A stretch of DNA of 64,000 nucleotides from Capniomyces stellatus. Taxonomy: Eukaryota > Kickxellomycota > Harpellomycetes > Harpellales > Legeriomycetaceae. A program made the position numbers and the translations under genes. The stretch lies in the NCBI GenBank assembly GCA_001661515.1, contig LUVW01000004.1:742845-806844 (forward strand), given 5' to 3'. This document shows positions 54,001-64,000 of this stretch, piece by piece. Position 1 is the stretch's first letter, and each line of letters opens with the position of its first letter. Under the pieces are notes generated by a model. It was not told where the DNA came from, searched no databases, and worked only from the letters and a program-made list of their open reading frames with translations.

Positions 54001-54832
54001 CTACAGCAGCATAATACCGGTGTATACAATCTTACCATTAAACTCGATATACAGCTCCTTTATTCCCTTGATATACTTTGCTGATTTCGATGTGGTCAGC
54101 CTGCCAAATAAAACATCGTCAAGTCCTACGCGAGTGTGTACACCCAACCCAGAATTAAAAAAAAATAATGTTGATGCCTCAAAACTTTGATAAGTAATTG
54201 TAGCGCCGAGTTTAAAAGTAAAAAAAATACGTTACCTGTTGTAAAGAATAAATGTGCACCGGCATACATAGCACCTTTGTTCCATCCTGGGCCCTTTTTT
54301 GTGAAATCGTCAATAAATCTCGAGACTGCTTCTTTTGTAGGCGACAAAAAGTATATTGCCTCTTTGTCTGTGTACGGCTGTCTACTCTTGGTTATTGTCT
54401 CTACAACTGTTTTAGCGGTATTATTACAAGATGGATGGATGTTATGTTGTTGGTATTCTTGGCCACATTCAATATCATTGATGAACTGTTTTTCAACAAA
54501 AATAACAAAGGTCACGCTGGAGTATCAATATGCTTACGTGAAACATCTTCCTCTAAAATGTCGTATAGCTTTAGAACTGAAGAAATGAGTCGAAGCGAGT
54601 GTTTGTCTACTACCACTATCTTCCATTTCCCTGGCGGTTTTACAGAACGTATGGAATCAAGAATTTCTACAAAATTCAGTTGTGTTTTTTTATTTTATTA
54701 TTGTTATTATTATTATCACTCGGTTAGTATGTCAAAGTTGGTTTTATTCTCGGGAAAAACATTGCCTGTGCTAGTAAAAGTATATCATGGCTTACTCTTT
54801 CGCAAAAGAACTTTCAGCGAACTTTCATCCAT
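51013..54832 (-). CDS. SEC1: SEC1 (Sec1/Munc18-family exocytosis protein), 13 exons
   Basis: Exons: 54832-54796, 54666-54538, 54406-54236, 54125-54036, 53901-53498, 53311-53172, 53020-52844, 52708-52549, 52419-52328, 52196-52037, 51932-51816, 51602-51496, 51364-51013. All phases agree: 2136 nt, 711 aa, close to yeast Sec1 (724). It binds exocytic SNARE complexes at the plasma membrane. Motifs in order: DSIRSVKPPGKWKIVVVD, YDILEEDVS, KEAIYFLSPTKEAV, AHLFFTTG, KYIKGIKELYIEF, NDVILFVDRSVDMYTPIIHE, FWARLRHTHIAD, DRIRLLMIYLISKDGV, YDLSRFVPAIKRIIE and KIVVFMAGGVTYSEI...STHITTPRDFLEDL. An acidic insert (DDNDDDEDEE) sits in exon 5. It is the most intron-rich gene of the window. Confidence 0.92.
52211..52270. 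repeat. 18-nt tandem repeat inside SEC1 intron 9
   Basis: Units start at 52211, 52229 and 52247 (ATTCACGTCAGAACTCAT and close variants) with a partial fourth copy. They lie between exons 9 and 10. The minus strand is open across it, giving a false N-terminal MNMRSDV repeat in a naive ORF call. Confidence 0.85.
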
Positions 54833-55825
54833 TTTACAAGATTGAGGCTTGCACTAACAGTCTTTTCTTTCCTTATTTATCTCTGTATCCTATACCCACA
54901 AGCTAAACAATCAGCCAGCTACCTCATTTAACACAAAATAAATTCAGTTGACTCCTGTCTGTTCATTACTATACCTTGTTAGCTTTTACCTACCTAATTT
55001 ACGGCCCTGAGTTTGTGGTTTGCAAATAGCTCGGTATAGTTATAATCGTCAAAGTCGCTTGTAAATATCGAGTTATGATTTGTGTAACCTGACCTATTTT
55101 GTGCTTATTCGTGTAACTCGGTTTATTGTGTATTTATTTTTGGATGTTGAAGAACGTAAACTGGATTATTAATGGTAGTTTGGTCAACGTTGTAAATATA
55201 CAAAAGCTTGGGTTGCCAAGAGTAATAGACGCAGAGGTTTTTTCTTTTCACGAGTTTTGTAATTTTTGTAATTTAGTAAGTCTAATAATTTTGTAATTTT
55301 AGTAATTGAAATAATGTTATATGCGTTTGCTTTGCTAGTATTTAAAAAAACTAAATTAAAGATCGCCTTTCTTTAGCGTTGTTAATGCTAAAATTAAACA
55401 TATAAAAAAAAAAAAAGATCAAACTTTGGTACACAGGCTTCTAAATTAAACCACCAACAAGTGCTGTCCAATAACATAGCCAAATCAAGTAAACATAAAC
55501 TCAAACAATTCAACAAGTATTCAAAAGCCAGAAGGCACTTGAGGGGGGCAACGAAACCGAACTTTTTATTTTTATTTTTTATTGAAATGAACTACATATT
55601 TATATTTATAGTCAAGTGGAAGCCTAAGCATGAAATTTCAGTTTAAATCAAAATTATGCAACGAGTAAAATGCGAGTTTTGATTTGATTTTTTTATACTG
55701 TATTCACAGTGCTAGTTTTAGAATGAGAAACCCAAAGTAATAAGCAAGTAATAAACAACAAGTGTAAACGTAAACAATGGGTGAATGTATGGGTGATAAA
55801 ATAATTAAAAATGGCTTAAAATGAC
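54833..55825. other. Intergenic, about 1 kb
   Basis: SEC1 promoter side and the 3' flank of the serine dehydratase gene. A repeated GTAATTT(A/T)GTAAT pattern at 55255-55310 and an A run at 55405-55416. A 61-aa frame at 55461-55646 has no support. Confidence 0.5.
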
Positions 55826-57859
55826 TCAACAAAGTGGTACATTTACAGCCAAACCACCTAGCGAAGTTTCTTTGTATTTGGACATCATATCCATTCCTGT
55901 CTGTCTCATAGTTTCAATGACTTGGTCAAGAGTGACAACATGGGAGCCATCGCCTTGCAAGGCCAGCTGGGCAGCACAGACGGCCTTGACGGCGCCCAAA
56001 GCGTTTCTTTCGATGCAAGGAATCTGAACCAGCCCGTCAACAGGATCACAGGTCAGCCCGAGGTTATGCTCCATTCCTATTTCAGCAGCATTCTCCACCT
56101 GCTCAGGGGTGCCACCCATGACAGCAGCAAAAGCCGCAGCGCTCATGCTGCAGGCAACACCAACCTCGCCCTGACACCCCATCTCAGCAGCGGAAATACT
56201 GGCGCCTCTCTTGTACAGCATTCCTATTGCGGCAGCGGTAAACAAGAAAGTCAGGATGTCCTTGCTTGGATCTTTGCTGAAAAACTCAATGTAGTACTTT
56301 AGCACTGCAGGGATAATCCCGGCTGCTCCGTTTGTTGGGGCTGTCACGACTCTTCCCCCAGCCGCATTCTCTTCGTTGACCGCAATTGCGTACACCGACA
56401 AATAGTCTATCTGTGGAAGCGCTGAGCTCTTGTTTGGCGCTGAGCCTCTACGCAGCATTTTAAGCGCAAGCGACTGGTCCTTGTCCAGCTCCATTTCGAC
56501 AACGCGTTTTGTTGACTCCTCAATCGCCTTCTGCGGATCCGTGCTCATCAGCTGGGCCTTCAGGTCGCTGATGTACTTTGTTTCGCTGGTCTGGTTTGCT
56601 AGAGGCAGGTTGTACACCCCCCTAAACAGGTTCTGGTACAGCGTTGGCGCTCTTCTCTTCAGCTTGATGTTTCCGGGCAGTGTAGAATCTCTTGTTGACA
56701 GGCACCCTCTTCTGATAGACTCGTTCATAACGTCCCAAATGTGCAGTGCGTCGCTAACCACTGTGTTGAAGTCTCTCCAGTTCAGCTCATTCAGCAAAAC
56801 AACCTCCGCAATGCTCAGGTTCTTGTTCCTGCATAGCTCAAGCAGGTCTGATCCCGTTGAAAATGGCAGCGATGCAAACACCTTATCTTGGTTAACCTTC
56901 GACTCTATGCTATCCTTGTCCTTAGCCCCGCTATCCAGGTCCTGCTTGTAATACACGTTATCCCCGTGCGCAATCTGCGTGTCCTTGTTAACAACAAATC
57001 CTCCTCCAATTGAAAAGTACTCGTTCGTTGCCACCAAGTCACCGTTCTCATCAAACCCACTAAATCGCATTCCGTTTGGGTGCTGCTCAAGCGATACTGA
57101 AAAATTTAGCAGCAGATCCTCCTTTATTGTAAACGCTATCTTGTGGCTTCCGTTCAAGCTAATGCTGTTCGTTGCTCTTATCTCCTCTATTCTTTGGATA
57201 ATTCTATCCGTCACCACTGACTCTGGAGACTCTCCCTCCAGCCCCATCAGCACTGCGTTAGGCGTACCGTGACCAATTCCTGTCAGCGCCAAACTCCCAT
57301 ACAGATTCGCTTTGATCTTTGTTATCTTTTTCAGTATCTGGTGCTTTTCCAGATCCATCACAAACAGCTTTGCCGCTCTCATTGGCCCCACCGTGTGGCT
57401 TGAGGATGGCCCAATCCCCACCGAAAATAAATCAAACGTACTCACCACCGCGTGGTGTGCGCTATCTTCCACTTGCCCTGCTGTTTTGCTTTCCTCCTAT
57501 ACCATCCATATCACCATTATTACAACGTATTAGTCTTGCTTTCACGCCAACTATTTATCAACCTTAATTCCCTGCCACATTTCCAGAAAATGACTCGTTT
57601 TAATTGGGTTATTGATGCCACTTACCGTTTTTTCTATTGCCAAACCCTCAAGTGATGCAAGCCCTCGATTTAAAACACTATATTTGTTCAAATCCCTATT
57701 AAAACCCACACTGCCAATCATCCCAGTACTCTTGGGATCCCTTTTAACACACAAGTTGCTAATGGTAGCAAGTCCATTGACCCTATATACCTGTCCGAAC
57801 CCTCTACCTATGTTCCTACAACTATTTAACACTGTTCCTCTCGGCTTTAACCTTAACAT
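55826..57859 (-). CDS. Iron-sulphur L-serine dehydratase, single-chain bacterial type, with N-terminal leader; 2 exons
   Basis: Exons 57859-57626 and 57496-55826, phase 0, 634 aa. It deaminates L-serine to pyruvate with a [4Fe-4S] cluster, unlike the usual PLP enzymes of fungi. The beta part starts at [22 protein letters not shown]. The alpha part has [43 protein letters not shown] and [17 protein letters not shown], giving the conserved Cys ligands. Exon 1 ([20 protein letters not shown]...) is Arg-rich with no early acids, as in a mitochondrial presequence. The intron between leader and enzyme body suggests the leader was added to an acquired gene, which is inference. Phylogeny would be needed to support transfer. 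Confidence 0.88.
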
Positions 57860-59514
57860 TGTTATTGCTTTATCTGTATTGGTATCTGAATTAGTATTGG
57901 TATCTGAATTAGTATTAGTAGCTCTGTAAAAGTTTAATGGAAGAAGGGATTTTTTATTTCTGTTTAAAAGGTTGAGGACTTGATGAATTGATGAGTAAAG
58001 GAAACTATAAACATTTGATTTGGATTTTCAGTGGAAGGTGGGCACCCCTTTATAGTTTTCTATTTAAAATCCAAATAATATTACTAGACGAAAATAGCAA
58101 TTACCTATTTTCGAAAACAATAACGAAACCAAAACCGAAAAATGAAACTTTTTGAAAAATAAATTTATCGAATGTTGGCTTTAATATACCAATTACAAAC
58201 CGTTCATCTATTTTCCTTGCCTTTTTTTTCATTTATTTTTTCATCTATTCTTTACTCGCACTATTCTCTATTTTTCATTCTAAATTGCAACGTTCTATTT
58301 TTTTAAAAAAAGGTCACGCACTAGTAAACTCCTTTTCACTCTGCCACACACACGATCTCCTCACCTTCCATCTGTTCTTTCCATCATTATTTTATTTCTT
58401 TTTTTTTTAAATTGCTTGTTACAAATTTATAAATGCTAATTTAAAACGTATAAAGTCAAAAGGATCACCTTTCCCAATCATGTTCAAATACAAACTCCAA
58501 CTATCATCGGACCAAAACCTCACCCATCATCATTAAAATCCTTTTTCAGCGCTATTTTTTTTTCCCGCTATAAATACAAAACACCACAATGAGACAATGA
58601 AACTTTTGCCTTAGTACCTGTAAATTGCACAAGTCGCGCAGATTCTTTACAAAGCTTTTGCCATTGTTCAAGACTGACTGGATTCATTCTGGATTCTTTC
58701 CTAACAAACACATTTAATACAGCATTTTATTTGACCATCCTGCTATTAAATGCATTGTAACTACTACAATCAAATGCGCTATATCCACACTCAAATAAAT
58801 TATAGCAAAAATAAATAAGACAAATGCTCTTTGCTTTCCACATCTTCAATTTGCCCACACTAAATGTTCTTCAAATTCCTTTTTTTTCTTCTTTTGCTCA
58901 CCTTTTCCCCCTTGAACTTTTCTAAAAAAAAGTTTGTCAGCTTTTACCCACCATTCAGCAGAAGCCAATACGCTTGTACTCTGGATTTTTGACTCTAATT
59001 ATGTAATCCCAACAAATCTTTCTGGCTGAAGAAATTCAGCATTGACTTTTTACCAATCTTGATCATTTAAATCACTTCGTAAAACCCGCCCCCGCCCCCA
59101 CTCTCACCTTAAAAAAAAAGTTTAGCAATTTTTTTGGGGTTGTTCTTGCTAGTGGGTTGTTGGAATCACCAATTCGACCCTAATCTGCCATGTATTGCAC
59201 ACGGTGGACTTGGGTTATGAACTTGTAATTTCCATTACAAAGCTGAAATCTCGGGATCCACCGTGTATTTGCCTTTTATTTGTTTTTTTGCTGTAGCACA
59301 CGCCGATATACCAACCACTATCTTCGCACCTTTTCTGTTCTCGAATAGAAAGAAAGTTTAGATTTAAATCTCGATTTTGAGAAAGAAAAACAAATTGTAG
59401 ACTTTTTATTTAATTATTGATAAAATACAGTTTCAGAATATTTAGTGATTTGCGGGATATTCAGAATTCGGGTTTAAGTTCTTGGAAGCGCTTTTAAAAC
59501 AGTCGGGCAAACAT
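57860..59514. other. 1.65-kb stretch without a gene
   Basis: Promoter of the serine dehydratase gene, then AT-rich sequence with no credible frame on either strand. The only structure seen is the nested inverted repeat at 59199-59266. The F-box frame opens at 59482 with TTG; its first ATG is 59515. Confidence 0.45.
59199..59266. repeat. Nested inverted repeat (hairpin)
   Basis: Outer 10-bp arms ACACGGTGGA (59199-59208) and TCCACCGTGT (59257-59266) are perfect complements. Between them, almost concentric, lies a second perfect 7-bp stem TTGTAAT (59223-59229) and ATTACAA (59234-59240) with loop TTCC. It is not a tRNA: no anticodon arm or B box fits. Confidence 0.8.
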
Positions 59515-60513
59515 ATGTTCTTTGGACAAAAGTATTTAAAAAAAGCAATTATAAATAAATATAACAAGCCTAAACCACCAATAATGCCTAAAATAAAGAG
59601 CTTGCCAGATATTGTTACAGATAATATTTTCAGCTATTGCGATTTAAACACAGCGCTCGAGCTGTCAAAGACATGCAAACATTTCTACGACTATCTGTTT
59701 ATTTGCAATCCGTGGACTGAATTGGATTTAACAGCGTATTCGGATCGGATATCAGACAGAGACCTGGTCTCGATTTTGTCAAAGATAGGCAGGAATTTGA
59801 AAAAGCTAGTAATTTCAGAAAATGCAAACATCACCTTCGAATCAATAAAGTCGATTACAAGAATATGTCTGAATCTGCGGGAGCTAGTTGCTATAAACTG
59901 CAAAAATTTACTGAAAACAGCACTACAGGGCGGTGCCAAAACGGATCTGAACGCAATCGATGGCCTGGAGGCCCTTGGCATTAAACCCCTGGGTTCATTA
60001 AATATACTGGATCTGTCAAAGTGTGAATCTGTCAACGAAACCTCGTCAAGCATAATCGTGCAGACGTTTCCAAACCTGATCAACCTCAGACTCAACAACT
60101 GCATCAATCTCCGGTCCTCGACGTCTATCGGGCAGCTCAGGGGGTTGCAGGTGCTTGAGATTGAAAAGACGTATATATGCGATAAGTTTGTTTTGTCCCT
60201 GGGGTCTGGCTGCCGGAAACTGCGGAAGGTTTTGGCGCCTAGTTGCTACAATATAGACGATAGGTCAGTTGCGTTTATGGCATCAAGATTTCCAGACCTG
60301 GAAGAACTCAACCTGAACTACTGCTGCAATGTCACAACTGTTGGGATTGTGTCGTTATCCTCCTGCAAAAGGCTGCGGATTTTGAACGTCAGGAATTGCA
60401 GACTTGTCAACCCAAGAGTTTTGGACTCGCTTTCCGAAACTGTGCCACTAGTACAGGCTCTGGGACCACTGGGAAACTGGAGATTCTGGCCAAACAACTT
60501 TATCAAGTCATAA
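59515..60513 (+). CDS. F-box protein with leucine-rich repeats
   Basis: 332 aa from ATG 59515. After a basic N-terminus, an F-box lies at residues about 29-70 (IKSLPDIVTDNIFSYCDLN, then LSKTCKHFYDYL). Cysteine-containing LRRs of the Grr1/FBXL type follow (LKKLVISENANI; LNILDLSKCESV; LINLRLNNCINL; LEELNLNYCCNV; LRILNVRNCRLV). Such proteins present substrates to SCF ubiquitin ligases. Substrate unknown. The C-terminus ends in a Trp/Phe-rich segment. The frame opens upstream without an ATG, so an upstream exon cannot be excluded. Confidence 0.8.
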   Translation: MFFGQKYLKKAIINKYNKPKPPIMPKIKSLPDIVTDNIFSYCDLNTALELSKTCKHFYDYLFICNPWTELDLTAYSDRISDRDLVSILSKIGRNLKKLVISENANITFESIKSITRICLNLRELVAINCKNLLKTALQGGAKTDLNAIDGLEALGIKPLGSLNILDLSKCESVNETSSSIIVQTFPNLINLRLNNCINLRSSTSIGQLRGLQVLEIEKTYICDKFVLSLGSGCRKLRKVLAPSCYNIDDRSVAFMASRFPDLEELNLNYCCNVTTVGIVSLSSCKRLRILNVRNCRLVNPRVLDSLSETVPLVQALGPLGNWRFWPNNFIKS

Positions 60514-60811
60514 ACACCTTTCATTTGTTTAACGGATACTGTTGTATATTGTATACTGTATATTCTATATTGTTGTATAAACTTGTGACGACACAAACAT
60601 GCTTGGTTAAAAAATAACATTATTGATTTAAAATGTCGATATGATTGAAAATAAAAATTATATCCTTAATATTACAACAGCAAAAGAGTCTACAAACTAA
60701 AACAATGTGAATAAAGTTCAAAAGTAAAACAAGTGAAAGAAAGGAAAAAGATCAAAAGTGAACAAAGACCAACTCGAAAAAACTAGAATTTACTCTCTCG
60801 GCTAATGGGTG

Positions 60812-61577
60812 CTAATGGGCAAAAAAAAGCCCCAAGGTAGCAAGGCAACGGGCATCAAGACAAAGTACATGACATATCCAGTAAATAAAAGGTACACATA
60901 TGGGGCGTATCTCTGGCGGGAAGGGGGAAGGAGCTACCATCTCGAGAACATAGATTTGCAACCTACCCAACACAATCATAGGAAATACCAAGCAGCCGTT
61001 GGATTGGTTTGCTAAAGCAAGGCTGGTCACACCACAATCTTTATTATAAATGTTTTGTACTTACAGTTCACCATCACTCTTCGCCCTATAAATCGAAATA
61101 TAAAAGGAATAATGACAAACATGGAAATGGCAGCCAACTGCACTAATTGTTGGTGGATCTGCAAATCAAGATCATCGCCCTCTTGATAATCTGTGTCCGT
61201 TTCCGTTTCGTAATCGTCAGTTTCAATGTAGTTGCCAGCTTTGGCCGTCAAATCGGATCTTTTTTTGTCGGCTTGGTCAAAACTGTGATCGGAGTCATGA
61301 TCTATTTTTAAGTTTACTCTGTTCTAGTTTAAGTGCTCTAGTAAACCAAGTCAACAAATATTCTGTCTGCCTCCATCTAAAAACATACAATAATTGAATG
61401 CATCGAAATGACTTGTTTACCAGTGCTGTTTTGCTGAGCTTTTGGCTGCAGATTGATATGTCTCGCGTAGTTGTAAACTGGTGCTGCATTTATCCCGATC
61501 GAGAAGCCTGAGGTGTTTATTGACCCCGGGATAATATAGCCCTCTGAATCTTTGTACTTTTTTTCTTCAGAAGCCAT
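60812..61577 (-). CDS. Small single-pass membrane protein, 2-3 exons, unknown
   Basis: Exon 1 61577-61421 and exon 2 61301-61065 join in phase (donor GTAAAC, acceptor ATAG). Exon 1 encodes MASEEKKYKDSEGYIIPGSI and a polar stretch. Exon 2 encodes an acidic region (DDYETETDTDYQEGDD) and one membrane helix, LAAISMFVIIPFIFRFIG, followed by Arg-Arg. GTAAGT at 61064 joins in phase to 61011-60812, which would add about 65 mostly hydrophobic residues. Without that splice the protein ends a few residues after the helix. I favour the first two exons and hold the third as tentative. The family is not recognised. Confidence 0.5.
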
Positions 61578-62976
61578 GTCTTTATTTGTTACTTTTTACC
61601 CTGATGTATTATAATTCTCTTTTTTTTAAAGAAAAAAAAGAAATGTAGCGTCAGCTGAAGCTTGATTTAAACAACCTAAAAGGGCTTGTACACGTTATAC
61701 CACTGAAAATCGAATAAACGGTTAGGGAGAGAGAAATTTAGTGGCTTTTTATAGTTATTTTTTTCGATTGTAGTTTTTCTAAAAAAGATTCAGCTTGTAA
61801 TCTCACTAATTCGTTTACAAACCCGCATTTTATAAAATCAAAGTTAAAATCAAAGAATAATGAAACCTAATCAAATCGGCGTTAAAAATATGCTACAATC
61901 AAATCAAGCACAGTTTTAGCTAAAACGAGTACCAACCGTCGCCCAAACCCAAGTATTTTGTGCGTAATTAGACTTTGTTTTGATACTTCTCACTAGCCAA
62001 ACACCAACATTTTGAAACACTTGCAATATACAATGGCTATTTAATCGAATGGAAATGAACTGACTTTTACTTAATGAGCTACCTACGAGAACCTCGTTGC
62101 TGATGAATCACTATATAAGCTCAACAGTACCTATTGTAGCGGGCATCTATTGTAGCAGCACCTATTGTAAAAGATCCCATTTCCAAGGCTTTGAGCTTGT
62201 TGTTTTGACATCTATTAACCACCACTATGCTTTATGTGATTCCAAACAGCTGGTTGTTTATTGCATCTAGGCAGTCAGGTAGTTATAGTTTAGTTAATAT
62301 TCACAAAAAAATCCAGGTTAAAATTAATTAATCTCTTGAAGCCCAAAGTGATCGACATATATCAAATCGACAATTAAATATATGTATCCTTCAAGTATTG
62401 GTTGTGTGCCAAAACAGCCTACATTTTGTTATATTAAAAAATGTCTATTAGACCTCAAAGTTTGTAAAATACTAGTCGAGACAGCTGAGAATAAACAATG
62501 ATGGGATATTTTGAGCTTTTATAAAGCTCCAAACTCGATAAAGATAAATATAGATATATAATATTTATTTATTTATATGGCTAGTGCGGTCAAGACGAGT
62601 CTGGTTTAGTCATGGACTTGGTGCAAACTTGAACATTTACTTTATTTACTAGTCTATAACGTTAATTTCTTTTAAAGCAACACTGAAATGACTTTGCTTT
62701 TCTTAGTGCTCCAAATTACTTGCAATACACAAATACGATTAAGATAGCAGAACAATATAAGTATAGTTTTAAACCCAAACAGTGTTTGAGTAATGAAAAA
62801 TCAAAATTCAAACCCTTAAACTACTAGTTATTATCGCAGTAATTACACCCATAGCTAGAGTTTGGCATAAACCAAAGTAAAAAAAAAGAGTGATATATAT
62901 ATATATTAACAATATCTATTTGAACACACACAGGTGCAGCCAGAGACTACCAGCTTTCAACAAGTCGAATTCAACA
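61578..62976. other. 1.4-kb divergent intergenic region
   Basis: AT-rich; no gene on either strand. Three imperfect CTATTGTA(G) units lie at 62130-62170. A TATATATATATAT element at 62895-62907 sits about 70-80 bp before the next start codon. Confidence 0.5.
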
Positions 62977-64000
62977 ATGGGGAAAATAGTGTATACTATA
63001 CTATCGTCGTATCTGTTGTTGCTGCTAGCCGTAAAAGGTGACGAGGACTATCATGATTTTGCAGATAGTGACAGAAACGAGGTGAATGATCTTGAATATG
63101 GGATTGATAATGTAGCGGGGTATGGTGCGTTTCCGGAGCCCCCTTATCGGGATAGCGTAGGCAGCCAAGAATATAGATATCCAAGCAGAGAAAACCGTGA
63201 GATAAAGCGTGGCTTAAACTACAAAAACCGTAACTACCGAATGCAGGATAGAGACGAAGACTATAAAGCCAAGATTGATAGCCTTGGCTTAGATATATTT
63301 GATGGTAAGAGCCGTGAAACATAAAATATTGCATTGACCCTAATACCGCATTTTCAACAGTTACATGCCTTAATAAAATTCAATAGATGACAACGCTGAT
63401 TCGACAAAAGTAAAGAAATCTGGACGCAGACCCCGCAAAGACAAATACATAAACGAACCTACATACACCACCATGGAGCCATACTCATCAAAACAGACCA
63501 AAAATAATAACATTTCAGATACGTACAAACTAGTTATACCTGCCAAATCTACAGCAGCAACTGGTGCCTTAAAAACCATCAGTCCCATACCAGTGGAAAG
63601 TATGGTCATACCACCCAAGAGCAACGCAGCAAAGATTGCAACTATATCTATTAAACCCACACTTTTTACCAATACAGCAAAGCCTATCGAGCAAACACCA
63701 GCAACTAATGCAAGAAAAAATGCCTTATTGATGTCAGAGAATTATCTGGTGGTTCCTGTAAAGCCACAATACCCCTCTAAGCCTATATACCCTACTATTA
63801 CTGTATACCCGACTAAGCCTGTAGTAACCACCAAACCTAAAACAACAAACAAGCCTATAGTAACCACCAAGCCGGTATACCCGACTAAGCCTGTAGTAAC
63901 CACCAAACCTAAAACAACAAACAAACCTAAAACAACAAACAAGCCTGTAGTAACAACCAAACCTAAAACAACAAACAAGCCTATAGTAACCACCAAGCCG
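62977..64000 (+). CDS. Secreted Lys/Thr/Pro-repeat protein, 3' end outside window
   Basis: Exon 1 62977-63304 and exon 2 63387 to the window end, joined in phase (donor GTAAGA, acceptor ATAG, 82-nt intron). MGKIVYTILSSYLLLLLAVKG is a signal peptide. An acidic region follows (DEDYHDFADSDRNE) and then a Tyr/Arg/Asp-rich region to the splice. Exon 2 runs through a basic stretch (KKSGRRPRKDKY) and Ser/Thr/Pro-rich sequence. It then enters a repeat of the type KPVVTTKPKTTNKP and YPTKPVVTTKP that continues past base 64000. Repetitive Lys-Thr-Pro-Tyr composition is typical of mucin-like or adhesive secretions. No known domain is seen. Confidence 0.68.

Noticed and set aside
59197..59268. tRNA-like fold
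   Set aside because: The outer stem could mimic an acceptor stem, but there is no A box, B box or anticodon arm with correct spacing.
60809..61015. Plus-strand Lys-rich frame MGKKKPQGSKATGIKTKYM...
   Set aside because: It overlaps the tentative third exon of the minus-strand membrane protein and has no homology or splice support; kept only as an alternative.
1..64000. CRISPR arrays, prophage, insertion sequences, operons
   Set aside because: Intron-bearing eukaryotic genes throughout; the tandem repeats seen are coding or intronic and lack spacers or transposase frames.

Overview
The window is eukaryotic nuclear DNA from a fungus. It is AT-rich and gene-dense. Many genes are split by short introns (about 80-200 nt) with GT(A/T)-AG ends. 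Recognisable fungal or opisthokont genes include PAT1, SLA1, SEC1, NOP16, LYC1, LTO1, Mediator subunit 10, an NBS1 homologue, gamma-tubulin complex component 2 and a vezatin/Inp2-like protein. Low GC, long homopolymers, short introns and many secreted low-complexity proteins would fit an early-diverging lineage such as the insect-gut Harpellales. That placement is inference only. There are no tRNA or rRNA genes, CRISPR arrays or recognisable transposons. Assembly gaps lie at 19970-19972, 24485-24543 and 38541-38590, with single Ns at 13132 and 45410.

Layout. 0-9 kb: an SH3 protein cut by the window edge, a large mitochondrial-looking helical protein, an eight-exon vezatin/Inp2-like gene and a four-exon FKBP25-type isomerase (minus strand). 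10-25 kb: an accessory, secretome-like stretch. It holds a Gly/Ser- and Gln-rich protein, an Asn-rich tandem-repeat protein, two tandem paralogues with a possible beta/gamma-crystallin-like domain, and a Gly-rich protein. PAT1 and MED10 sit among them as a convergent pair. 26-39 kb: NBS1 convergent with an EMAPII/Arc1-type tRNA-binding protein, a rhomboid-like probable pseudoprotease, NOP16, LYC1, and a PP2C phosphatase of the PTC7 group. 39-51 kb: a seven-pass membrane protein, SLA1, acireductone dioxygenase, GCP2/SPC97 and LTO1. 51-61 kb: a 13-exon SEC1, a bacterial-type iron-sulphur L-serine dehydratase with a mitochondrial leader, an F-box/LRR protein and a small membrane protein. 63-64 kb: a secreted Lys/Thr/Pro-repeat protein that runs off the window.

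Functionally the window mixes housekeeping genes with genes for secreted repetitive proteins. The housekeeping genes cover mRNA decay and transcription, DNA double-strand-break sensing, endocytosis and exocytosis, ribosome maturation, methionine salvage and microtubule nucleation. Several of the secreted-protein genes have a TATA-like element about 70-110 bp before the start codon. Two genome-style features recur. Of the 43 introns I could phase, 37 end in TAG rather than CAG. Several long genes shift from purine-rich to pyrimidine-rich on the coding strand between their 5' and 3' parts. Exon borders were derived by hand from phase, splice dinucleotides and remembered family conservation. No database search was run.
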